Shown: positions 50,234 to 58,200 of the stretch, one piece after another
How the letters are laid out: every line of letters begins with the position of its first letter
Numbering within the stretch: position 1 is the stretch's first letter
DNA from: Methanomassiliicoccales archaeon LGM-DZ1
Lineage (GTDB): Archaea; Thermoplasmatota; Thermoplasmata; Methanomassiliicoccales; Methanomethylophilaceae
Length of the DNA stretch: 64,000 nucleotides
Reading direction: 5' to 3'
NCBI GenBank assembly: GCA_030168595.1
Contig: CP115556.1
Coordinates: 1,364,001-1,428,000, forward strand
Translations under genes and position numbers: made by a program
Notes under the pieces: model-generated
Database searches by the model: none
Seen by the model: only the letters and a program-made list of their open reading frames with translations
Told to the model about the DNA's origin: nothing

Positions 50234-50716
50234 GCCGGCCGCGTCCCTGAAGCCGGAGATGACGTGGAGGACCGCGCTGCCGGCCGATCCCCTCGAGGCC
50301 GCGACCTCGGGGGTCAGGTCCTCGCTCATGGTGGCCATGTCCTTCACCTCAATGGCCACGAACTTCACGGACAGCGGCATCTTCTCGGGTTCCATCTGCC
50401 TGCCGATCTTCAGCGCGGTGGCTATGTTGATGTCGTGCGAGGGGACGCTCGCGACGGTGGACTCGAAATCGGCCACATCGAAGATCAGGACGGTCCCGGG
50501 GCCGTACTGCCCCGTCTGTATGGCGTCGACGAACACGGCGTACGAGTACCCCTCTATGACCGGGAGAACCTCCAGCCCGCCGATCGCTTCCGCGAAGCAG
50601 TCGACGTCCTCCATACCCATCGCCTTGATGTCGTCGGAGACTTTCAGCCCAACCGAGTCGTCGCTCATTATCGGGCTGCCGAGGCCGACCACCGCTATGC
50701 GTCCGTTCAGAGCCAT
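49298..50716 (-). CDS. Hydrogenase maturation protease, with long 3' run-on
   Basis: The first 158 residues (50716 to about 50240) are a HycI/HyaD/FrhD-type endopeptidase that trims the C-terminus of [NiFe]-hydrogenase large subunits: VVGLGSPIMSDDSVGLKV with the metal-binding Asp, YAVFVDAIQTGQYGPGTVL, and SHDINIATALKI with the His ligand. The family normally ends at the HVISGFRD segment. No stop occurs there, and the frame stays open about 310 more codons, antisense to the M16 gene, to a TAG at 49298-49300. The extension has no recognisable protein character. A small indel near 50230 or a real long antisense overlap are the options. TCTTTTAAG 29 bases upstream supports start 50716. Confidence 0.75.
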   Translation of the reverse strand: MALNGRIAVVGLGSPIMSDDSVGLKVSDDIKAMGMEDVDCFAEAIGGLEVLPVIEGYSYAVFVDAIQTGQYGPGTVLIFDVADFESTVASVPSHDINIATALKIGRQMEPEKMPLSVKFVAIEVKDMATMSEDLTPEVAASRGSAGSAVLHVISGFRDAAGSDVQRREVEGPGPAAELPEDCDVEPVGPENPVGGGHDIVLGHRVDEVHGLPGAVGGAVGHESPAHPVDAPVGSLGGPGYLPFQEVLGPGELILLQPFLPELGMRLRGLLQGLRDVRRGARHERYHVPGVAVMLRGLVDGVDQRVLLADPLEQPRAGPGAEDRGEDGLGIALGLGAFPHGEPEADVHMLRRGRMDRVRRSRHLGRDPCSDDRRRHPVQAVLRPGQYPVRVYAAGGEHGEVRPAVPLRVVLTQVRVGERPDALLGAALVISQLLPFPQVALEQVVDVLLRLRFHHAQLLEDDLLLQFRVLLVD

Positions 50717-50822
50717 TGTACCGCACGGAGCATGGCCTCCGCATCTTAAAAGATGCTTCCGGCGGCTCCTGCGCGCCACGCGCGCGATGTTCCTTTAATA
50801 TCAGGGAGAGGATGACTGCGCT

Positions 50823-51632
50823 ATGGAGATCAGGGTCCGCACCGAGCAGATAATCAACGGGCAGGGCGTGACCAACCGCCAGCTCGAGGCCCTGATCGCG
50901 GTGGCGAAGACGGGGAGCATGACCGCGGCCGCCCGCGAGCTCGGCATCTCGGTGCCGGTGGTCCACCGCTACATCTCGAACATCGAATCGGCGGCGGGCG
51001 TCCCCGTGACCGTCTCGACCCCCTCGGGCACATCTCTGACCGCGGTCGGGAAGGAGATCGCCGAGAGGTTCACCGAGTCGGAGGCCAGGGTCTCGGACGA
51101 CAGGGGCTTCACGGTGTGCTGCAGCCCGGTGACCGAGGAGCTCATGACCTCGGTGTTCTCCTCCCTCAAGCTCACGGACGTCGAGCTCGTGATATCGGAC
51201 GACGTGCACAACGTCAGGATGATGAAGGAGGGCCTCGCGGACCTGGCCCTCATCGACGACCCGCTCTATCTCTACGACTTCGACGAGATGGGGTACGACA
51301 TGGACGAGGTCGGCTACATGGGGATGGTCTATGTGGACAACGGCCCCGAGTTCATCCGCTACAAGTACGGGGCGCAGAGGGTCGCGTTCATGTTCCTGGA
51401 GTCCATGAACAGGGAGCACACGGTCGTTTCGGAGACGTACTCCCTGTCGGAGATGCTCGGATCGGGCAAGAGCTTCTTCGTCGACGAGTACCTGCTGACC
51501 AGGAAGCGCCTGAAGATCAAGTCCGCCGTGGACCCCGGGGTGCTCAGGCATGCGATAACCGCGGTCTTCAGGGAGAACGACCGCACGGCGGAGAAGATAA
51601 TCGCGTCGGTCAAGGCGAGGCATCTGGCCTGA
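50823..51632 (+). CDS. LysR/ModE-type winged-helix regulator
   Basis: 269 residues. The N-terminal helix-turn-helix (LEALIAVAKTGSMTAAAREL, then GISVPVVHRYISNIE) is the LysR/ModE type. The remainder is a periplasmic-binding-like sensor fold (FTVCCSPVTEELMTSVFSSL, DVELVISDDVHNVRMMKEGL, ADLALIDDP). Ligand unknown; molybdate/tungstate or an organic effector are possible. It lies just upstream of hdrC and may control it. CCTTTAATATC about 30 bases upstream is its TATA box. Confidence 0.78.
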   Translation: MEIRVRTEQIINGQGVTNRQLEALIAVAKTGSMTAAARELGISVPVVHRYISNIESAAGVPVTVSTPSGTSLTAVGKEIAERFTESEARVSDDRGFTVCCSPVTEELMTSVFSSLKLTDVELVISDDVHNVRMMKEGLADLALIDDPLYLYDFDEMGYDMDEVGYMGMVYVDNGPEFIRYKYGAQRVAFMFLESMNREHTVVSETYSLSEMLGSGKSFFVDEYLLTRKRLKIKSAVDPGVLRHAITAVFRENDRTAEKIIASVKARHLA

Positions 51633-51669
51633 ACCTGCCGGGCGTTGGGGACTGTAGAATATTTAAGTA

Positions 51670-51718
51670 TACCTTATAAGGTAACCCTAACCGTTCCGGA
51701 CCGTTCCCTGTTAAATAT
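51670..51718 (+). promoter_or_regulatory. hdrC-hdrB promoter with palindrome and tandem repeat
   Basis: A perfect 14-bp palindrome TACCTTATAAGGTA (51670-51683) is followed by CCGTTCC twice (51691-51697 and 51701-51707), exactly ten bases apart, directly before a TATA-like TTAAATAT (51711-51718). The ATG of hdrC is at 51750. The repeats have the spacing of one helical turn and look like a regulator site. Confidence 0.5.
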
Positions 51719-51749
51719 CTTCAGAAAATTTTCGCATCCAGTGAACGTC

Positions 51750-52259
51750 ATGGACGCTACTGAAGTCAAATACGACCCGGAATTCGAGAAGAGGCTCGCC
51801 GAACTCGGAGGAGCAGACGCCAAGCTCTGCTTCCAGTGCGGAACCTGCACCGCCGGATGCCCCTCCGGAAGGAGGACCTCCTACAGGGTCAGGAAGCTCG
51901 TCAGGATGGCCCAGCTCGACATGAAGGAGCAGATCATCAGCTCCGACGAGCTCTGGATGTGCAGCACCTGCTACACCTGCGTGGAGAGGTGCCCCCGCCG
52001 CGTCCCCATCGTGGACATCGTCATCGCGCTCAGGAACATGGCCGTCGCCGAGGGCCACATCAAGCCCGCCCACAAGAAGACCGCGACCAACCTGTACACC
52101 ATGGGCCACACCGTCCCCATCAACGACAACATCAAGGCCATGAGGAAGTCCCTCGGGCTGCCCGAGGTCCCCCCTACCGTCCTCAGCAACCAGAACGCGT
52201 TCGCCGACCTCAAGAAGATCATGGATGCGGCCGGATTCAACAAGATCGTGGAGGAGTGA
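51750..52259 (+). CDS. hdrC: CoB-CoM heterodisulfide reductase subunit HdrC
   Basis: 169-residue iron-sulfur subunit with two 4Fe-4S motifs: CFQCGTCTAGCP and CSTCYTCVERCP. It passes electrons from HdrA to the HdrB active site, where CoM-S-S-CoB is reduced. NLYTMGHTVPINDNIKAMRK is conserved in HdrC. An in-frame GTG at 51741 is an alternative start. No hdrA is adjacent. Confidence 0.94.
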   Translation: MDATEVKYDPEFEKRLAELGGADAKLCFQCGTCTAGCPSGRRTSYRVRKLVRMAQLDMKEQIISSDELWMCSTCYTCVERCPRRVPIVDIVIALRNMAVAEGHIKPAHKKTATNLYTMGHTVPINDNIKAMRKSLGLPEVPPTVLSNQNAFADLKKIMDAAGFNKIVEE

Positions 52260-52261
52260 AA

Positions 52262-53107
52262 ATGGCAAAATACGCTTTCTTCCTTGGATGCATCGCGCCC
52301 CTCAGGTACCCCGGTGTCGAGAAGTCGACCCGTGTCGTCTGCGAGAAGCTCGGGATCGAGCTCGTCGACCTGAACGACGCCTCCTGCTGCCCCGCACCCG
52401 GAGTCATCAGGGCCTTCAGCAAGACCACCTGGCTCGCTGCCGCCGCGAGGAACCTCGCGCTCGCCGAGAAGATGGGCCTGCCCATCCTGACCATCTGCAA
52501 CGGATGCTACGGATCCCTCTTCGAGGCCGCCCATGAGCTCAAGGAGAACCCCGAGGAGCTCGCCAAGGTCAACGAGATCCTGAAGGAGATCGGCCTGCAC
52601 TACAACGGGACCACCGAGGTCCACCACTTCGCCGAGGTGTTCTACAAGGAGGTCGGGATCGAGAAGATCAAGGCCGCCGTCACCAAGCCCCTCAACTACG
52701 GCATCGCCGTCTTCTACGGATGCCACTTCCTGAAGCCCGGGCACCTGAAGAACCTCGATGATACCGAGAACCCCAAGATTCTCGACGAGCTCGTCGAGGC
52801 CACCGGATGCAAGAGCCTCCCGAGGAAGCAGAAGACCCTCTGCTGCGGATCCGGAGGAGGTCTGAAGGCCGCGTTCGGAGATGTCGCCAACGAGTTCACC
52901 AAGACCAACCTGGAGAACATGAAGGAGTCCGGAGCCCAGTTCATCGTCGATGTCTGCCCGTTCTGCCACCTGCAGTTCGACACTACCCAGGAGGCCCTCG
53001 GGTACAACATCCCCGTGCTCCACCTCTCCCAGCTCTACGGCATCGCCATGGGCATGTCCGAGGACGAGCTCGGACTCTCCGCCCACAAGGTGAAGGTCGT
53101 CCTCTGA
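52262..53107 (+). CDS. hdrB: CoB-CoM heterodisulfide reductase subunit HdrB
   Basis: 281-residue catalytic subunit with two CCG-type cysteine repeats that bind the noncubane iron-sulfur clusters: FFLGCIAPLRYPG, ASCCPAPG, CNGCYGSLFEA, then FYGCHFLKPG, LCCGSGGG, CPFCHLQF. It reduces the CoM-CoB heterodisulfide formed by methyl-CoM reductase. The start is 2 bases after the hdrC stop. Confidence 0.95.
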   Translation: MAKYAFFLGCIAPLRYPGVEKSTRVVCEKLGIELVDLNDASCCPAPGVIRAFSKTTWLAAAARNLALAEKMGLPILTICNGCYGSLFEAAHELKENPEELAKVNEILKEIGLHYNGTTEVHHFAEVFYKEVGIEKIKAAVTKPLNYGIAVFYGCHFLKPGHLKNLDDTENPKILDELVEATGCKSLPRKQKTLCCGSGGGLKAAFGDVANEFTKTNLENMKESGAQFIVDVCPFCHLQFDTTQEALGYNIPVLHLSQLYGIAMGMSEDELGLSAHKVKVVL

Positions 53108-53214
53108 GGACGTAAACTCTCCGGGGCCTCCGGGCCCCCTTTTATCTATTGAACACTGCGGATCCGAACCTTTTCGGGGTGTCTTATAAAGGTACGCAAG
53201 CATTTTGTACTCCG

Positions 53215-53937
53215 ATGTTGACCCAGGAAGACGCGGAACGCGCCGCCCGGAAGGCGGTCATGAACTACAGCGCCGCGGCTGCCCGCGATGTATCGGAAAG
53301 GGCCCTGGCCGGAGGGCTCGACCTGATTTCCCTGATAACCAACGGCTACACCGCCGGGATCAAGGAGATCGGGAGGCAGTACGACCGCAGGGAGATCATG
53401 CTCCCGCAGCTGATGGCCGCAGGCAGCGCGATGAAGGCGGGAGTCGATATCCTGACGCCCCACCTGGGCAATCCCTCCGACGGGTCGATGCTGGGGAGGT
53501 TCGTCATCTGCACCATAGAAGGCGACATCCACTCGATCGGCAAGGACATCTGCGCCGCCCTCCTGCAGGCCGCCGGCTTCTCGGTCGTCAACCTGGGGCG
53601 CGACGTGCGCGTGAAGTTCATCGTGGACGCCGTGGAGGACGACGGCGCGGTGGCCGTGGGGACGTCTGCGCTCATGACCTCCACCATGGTCAACCAGAGG
53701 CGCCTGGAGGAGATGATGGCCGACAGGGGCCTCAAGGGCAAGGTCGTCACCAATGTCGGCGGGGGCCCTGTGACCCAGGACTGGGCGGACGAGATCGGCG
53801 CCGATGTGTTCTCCGAGAATGCGGAGGACTGCGTCCGGAAGATGCGCGCTGCGCTCGGGGAGAAGGGCAACGGCGCCGCTCCCGCCGGAACGTCTTCCGA
53901 TGAGAATGTTATAAATAATAGTGGTACCACCCACTGA
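53215..53937 (+). CDS. Methyltransferase corrinoid protein (MtaC/MtmC/MttC family)
   Basis: 240 residues. A helical cap (1-90) is followed by a cobalamin-binding Rossmann domain with D104-x-H106-x-x-G in EGDIHSIGKDI, where the histidine ligates cobalt. Then SVVNLGRDVRVKFIVDAVE and VVTNVGGGPVTQDWADEIGA. The last 20 residues are Gly/Ala/Ser-rich. It accepts a methyl group from a substrate-specific methyltransferase; no MtxB, MtxA or activase gene is next to it, so the substrate is unknown. TCTTATAAAG about 28 bases upstream of ATG 53215 supports a leaderless start. Confidence 0.9.
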   Translation: MLTQEDAERAARKAVMNYSAAAARDVSERALAGGLDLISLITNGYTAGIKEIGRQYDRREIMLPQLMAAGSAMKAGVDILTPHLGNPSDGSMLGRFVICTIEGDIHSIGKDICAALLQAAGFSVVNLGRDVRVKFIVDAVEDDGAVAVGTSALMTSTMVNQRRLEEMMADRGLKGKVVTNVGGGPVTQDWADEIGADVFSENAEDCVRKMRAALGEKGNGAAPAGTSSDENVINNSGTTH

Positions 53938-53953
53938 TGGAATAAATTATATT

Positions 53954-54005
53954 TTTAGGTGAATTTTCCAATTGCTGGACATTGAGGAAAATACAAAAAC
54001 CTAAA
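53954..54005 (+). terminator. Long imperfect hairpin after the corrinoid protein gene
   Basis: TTTAGGT (53954-53960) pairs with ACCTAAA (53999-54005), and inside it TTTTCC (53964-53969) with GGAAAA (53986-53991). It is AT-rich and lies 17 bases after the stop, before the eS1 promoter. Confidence 0.45.
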
Positions 54006-54023
54006 TTTGGTCCATTCTGGCAA

Positions 54024-54035
54024 TCTTTTTATATG
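54024..54035 (+). promoter_or_regulatory. TATA promoter of eS1
   Basis: CTTTTTATATGC, identical over 12 bases to the promoter of the uL3 cluster. It is about 40 bases upstream of the eS1 ATG. Confidence 0.6.
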
Positions 54036-54072
54036 CTCCGAAGATAGGCTGACAGCAATAGGAGTTACCGAA

Positions 54073-54888
54073 ATGGCAGCACCCGGAGCAGAGAAGAGGG
54101 CCGCAGAGGCCAAAGCAGCCGCTGAGAAGGCGGCGGCGACCGCGGCAGAGCCCGCCAAGGATACGAAGAAGACCGCGCCGGCGGCGAAGACCGCAGGCGG
54201 CAGGAAGAGCAAGGACAAATGGAAGGCCAAGGAATGGTACCAGATCCACGCTCCCCGCATGTTCAACGAGATCGTCGTCGGAGAGACCCCCGCCGTCGAC
54301 CCCGAGGCCCTCCTGAACAGGAAGGTCGAGATCACCGTCAAGGACCTGACCGGCGACCTCACCAGGATGCACATCAAGCTGAAGTTCAAGATCGTCGGTG
54401 TCGACGGGCACGAGGCCAAGACCGAGTTCATCGGCCACGAGTTCGCCGCCGACCACGTCCGCAGGCTCACCCGCAGGAAGAAGACCAAGACCGACCACGT
54501 CGTCGATGTCACCACTGCCGACGGCTACGTTGTTAGGATCAAGACGATGGCCATCGCCGACCGCAGGATCCAGTCCTCCCAGGAGGACGCGATGCGCGCC
54601 GCCATCGGAGAGTACCTGGTGAACTTCGCCAAGGAGAAGAAGCTGTCCGATGTCGTGAAGGCTGTCATCTCCGGAGACATGTCCAAGGACACTGCCAAGG
54701 CCTGCCACGTCATCGTCCCCATCAAGAGGGTCGAGATCCGCAAGACCGAGGTCCTCAGGAAGGGAGAGGGAGAGCCCGAGCCCATCATCGAGGCCCCCCA
54801 GCCCGAGGAAGCTCCTGCCGAGGAAGCCCCCGCAGAGGCCGCTGAGGCTCCTGCCGAGGAAGCTCCTGCCGAGGAGACCAAGGAGTGA
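54073..54888 (+). CDS. rps3ae: 30S ribosomal protein eS1 (S3Ae)
   Basis: 271 residues. The first 50 are an Ala/Lys/Glu-rich leader, the core (about 55-220) is eS1 (KEWYQIHAPRMFNEIVVGET, LTGDLTRMHIKLKFKIVGVD, RRLTRRKKTKTDHVVDVTTA), and the last 40 are a Pro/Ala/Glu repeat tail (EEAPAEEAPAEAAEAPAEE). Both low-complexity ends are probably disordered. eS1 binds near the mRNA exit site. ATG 54073 gives MAAPGAEKRA. Confidence 0.95.
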   Translation: MAAPGAEKRAAEAKAAAEKAAATAAEPAKDTKKTAPAAKTAGGRKSKDKWKAKEWYQIHAPRMFNEIVVGETPAVDPEALLNRKVEITVKDLTGDLTRMHIKLKFKIVGVDGHEAKTEFIGHEFAADHVRRLTRRKKTKTDHVVDVTTADGYVVRIKTMAIADRRIQSSQEDAMRAAIGEYLVNFAKEKKLSDVVKAVISGDMSKDTAKACHVIVPIKRVEIRKTEVLRKGEGEPEPIIEAPQPEEAPAEEAPAEAAEAPAEEAPAEETKE

Positions 54889-54892
54889 ACCC

Positions 54893-54914
54893 CCCGCAGG
54901 CGCAGGCCTGCGGG
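54893..54914 (+). terminator. Hairpin after eS1
   Basis: CCCGCAGG / CCTGCGGG perfect 8-bp arms with a six-base loop, 5 bases after the stop. Confidence 0.6.
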
Positions 54915-54976
54915 ACCTAAACCTCTTCCGCCCATCCAATAGGGTTATAAACCCTGAGAGGATGGGGCGGTTCAGC

Positions 54977-55086
54977 GCCGGGATGGCTCAGCCTGGTAGA
55001 GCGTCGGACTCATAGGGTTTGGTTTAATTACTGACCTCACCAGGGAAATCCGAAGGCCGAGGGTTCGAACCCCTCTCCCGGCACCA
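54977..55086 (+). tRNA. Elongator tRNA-Met (CAT) with intron
   Basis: Acceptor GCCGGGA/TCCCGGC, D-arm GGCTCAGCCTGGTAGAGC, anticodon stem TCGGA/TCCGA with loop CTCATA-A, T-arm GTTCGAACC, discriminator A and encoded CCA. A 33-base intron (55015-55047) interrupts between positions 37 and 38, the canonical archaeal site cut by the tRNA splicing endonuclease. TTATAAA at about 54944-54951 is the promoter. The A/T-richer block starts directly downstream. Confidence 0.93.
55015..55047 (+). other. tRNA-Met intron
   Basis: 33 bases between anticodon position 37 and 38, from GGGTTTGG to CAGGGAA. Exon joining restores the loop CTCATAA. Confidence 0.85.
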
Positions 55087-55166
55087 ACCTTTATCATCTC
55101 AGGACTGCGATGCTGTCATCGGCCTGCGGTTTCTTGTTGCAACTATGAATCAGCAGGTCGCTTTTT

Positions 55167-55198
55167 GAATGGGGCGGTCTTTAAATGGGGCGGCTTTT
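55167..55198 (+). repeat. Tandem 16-bp repeat at the CobN-like promoter
   Basis: GAATGGGGCGGTCTTT (55167-55182) is followed at once by AAATGGGGCGGCTTTT (55183-55198), 13 of 16 bases identical. The TCTTTAAAT across the junction is the best TATA element for the CobN-like gene. Confidence 0.6.
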
Positions 55199-55220
55199 TC
55201 AGTCACAATGATTATGTTCG

Positions 55221-55237
55221 TTGGAACTATCATCCAA
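55221..55237. promoter_or_regulatory. Candidate operator TTGGA-N7-TCCAA at the CobN-like gene
   Basis: TTGGAACTATCATCCAA ends five bases before the ATG at 55243, close to the predicted transcript start. The same 17-base layout recurs at 61841-61857. Placement downstream of TATA fits a repressor. Confidence 0.55.
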
Positions 55238-55242
55238 TCATA

Positions 55243-58200
55243 ATGGGCGAACTTCTCATCACCGTGGTTTCTGTGTCCATGCCGGCAGTTCTGTCCACGT
55301 GCGAGTATGCCTCTTTGCATAAGATTCGGGGAGTGAGGTTCTCGGTCTCATACGTTGGTCAGGGACATGGCAGTATCGAAGGGATTCTCGGAGACATAGA
55401 GTCGGCCGATGCTCTTGTCATAGATCTCATGGGCCTTTCCAGCGCAGATTGCCGCATGATTGTCTCTGCAGCTAAAAAATGCAAAGGCATTCGCGTAACA
55501 GCGGGAGGGATGGCTCCCAATTTGGCCCGGATCGGAGGGTATGATGCATCGCGTTTCAGGATGAGCGCTGCCGATGAAGAGAACCTCCATCGTATCAGCC
55601 AATGTTGGAAACGGGCGGAAACCAGGGATATGGAATACATCTACAGCCTCATTCTCGGGCATTACCTAGGGATTCGCAGCGTGGAAGAGAAGGAGTACCC
55701 GGAGGTCAGAGAGGGAGTTTACCTGAAAGATCCGGACACCGGCGAAGAATGCCCGGATGTCGGCTCATACCTGTCTGCCCACAGTTTCGGGAAGAAGGAG
55801 GGAACGGTGATGATGGCGTACAGCGGCAGCAGCTATCCCTATGACAGCAGAAAAGTCGCCGAACGCATGTTCGCGGCATTAGGCGGTTTCGCCGACGTCA
55901 TCCCTGTTGCAATGAACAGTTACAGCGTGGACAGTGCAGACGAGCTGAGGAGGATCGCCGGAAAACCCGATGTCATCGTCAATCTGCTGCCGTTCCGCTT
56001 CCTCGCGGGCCCCATGGGAGGGGACAGTGGCTCTGCCGTAGATCTCCTCAGGGAGTTCGGGGCTCCGATCCTCTCTCCGTTCATCATGACAGGCACTTCT
56101 CGCGGTGATTGGATGCGTTCAAAAACGGGCGTCGATGCCATGGAGTTCATGCTGGACATATTCCTTCCCGAACTCGACGGAGCCGTCTGCACCATTCCTG
56201 TAGGCACATCCGAACCCATGCCGTCTTCAGAAGGTTTTCCGCCGGGCGCATCCGAGATAGATCCGCTTGATGATAGGATTTCAAGGATCGCCGGAAAGGT
56301 CCGCGGTCTTCTGAGGCTTCGCCACAAATCCGAAACGGAGAAAAAAGTGGCGATCATCGCATACAATTATCCTCCGGGAGAGGGAGAACTCTTCGGCGGT
56401 TCCTTCATCGACGGAGCAGGGTCTCTGTCAAGCATCTTATCGATGCTAGCGACGGCAGGTTATGATACCGTTCCTATGAGCGCAGGAGAGATAATCAGCA
56501 GGTTTCTTTCCGACGGGATACTCAACGGCGGAGATTGGCTGGCTCCGACCGGGGCCGTCATCAGGAGCCTGCCGAGGGGAAACCATCCCTGCGAGATCTC
56601 GGCAAGATGGGGACCGGAACCGGGAAAGATCATGGTCTCGGACGGGAAATACCTGATCCCAGGGATCGTCGACGGCAATGTGTTCATCGGCATCCAGCCC
56701 GCCAGAGTGCCGGAGAAAGGGGACATAAGCGGATCCTACCACGATGATTCGCTTCTGCCGCACCACCAATATCTGGCATTTTACGAATGGCTGCAGAGGG
56801 ATTTCGGGGCCGACGCGATCGTGCATCTCGGAACCCATGGAACTCTGGAGTTCCTGCCCGGGAAGGAGCAGGCCATGTCGGGGCAGTGCTATCCGGATAT
56901 GCTGATGGGGGACCTGCCGCACTTCTACATCTATTATTCCGGGAACCCCTCGGAGGCGATGATCGCGAAAAGGCGTTCCCATGCGGCGATAGTGAGCTAC
57001 ATGCCTCCGCCGTTTGTCCGCAGCGGGACATACGGCGCCCTTGCAGAATTGGAATCCGAGATAGCGGAACTGCGTGAGAGTTCAAAGGCCGATTCCGGCC
57101 GCGCCGAGATGCTGAAGGACAGCATAGTCAGGAAAGCTGCAGAAATGCGCTTGCCGACAGACATCGAAGAGCTAGAGGATGAACTTGTCAATATTCGCAA
57201 CTCTCTCATCCCGAACGGACTCCATGTGTTCGGGAAGGGGATGTCGGCGGAAGATGCTGCCTGCTGTGCGGCGGAATCTCTCCGCTTCCCCCATGACGGG
57301 CTTCCTTCTCCGGAATCACTGAACGGAATCTCCGACGGGGAACTGGCAGAAGCTGTTTCTGAATATGCTGCGGACGGCAGAGTGCCTTCTTCAGCAGCAG
57401 ATGTCGAAGGAATCGCTGTTTTTCTCGAATATGCAAAGAAAGTCATGTCGGCGGCCGAACATCCCGAAGAGGAAGAGGGTCTGCTGACAGCACTGAACGG
57501 AGGTTACATCGAGGCCGCCCAAGGGGGCGATTCTCTGAAAGATCCGGAAGTCTTGCCATCGGGGCGCAACATCGTGCAGTTCAATCCTTTTCATATTCCC
57601 ACGCAGGCAGCTTTCAAGAGAGGTGCGGATGCCGCCCGCGATCTCATAGACCAGTACCGCCGGGACAGCGGCAGATGGCCCCGCCGTGTGGCCCTGGTTC
57701 TCTGGGGACTGGAGACTTCCAGGACGCAGGGCATGACAATAGGGCAGATCTGCGGGTATCTGGGTCTCCGCATGGTCTCTCAATCGGGAGACTTCGTTTC
57801 CCGCTTCGAGCCCATTCCGATTGAGGAGCTGGGGCGCCCCCGCATCGATGTCACAGTATCCATGTGCGGATTCTTCCGCGATATGTTCCCCAATCTCGTC
57901 ACGGGGCTGGCAAAGATCTTTGAGACGGTCGGGAAGCTGGATGAGCCGGAAGAGCAGAACTATATCAAGGCCGGCGACCGCAGAAACCTTGAATATCTCT
58001 CCGTCGCTGGCTATTCAGGAAAAGAGGCCGAGGATCTGGCCTTCTGCCGCCTGTTCGGTCCTGAAAGGGGAGAGTACGGAACCTCGGTCACTGCTGCTGT
58101 GAAAAGTTCCTCTTGGAAAGAGGAATCGGAGCTGGGCGGCATGTTCATTGACAGTCTCCGTTTTGCATATACTGCAGAACGCCGGGGAGAAGACATCGCC

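Noticed and set aside
55165-55242. Upstream extension of the CobN-like frame
   Set aside because: It would start inside the tandem repeat and upstream of the likely transcript start. MGELLITVVSVSM at 55243 is the natural start of the domain.
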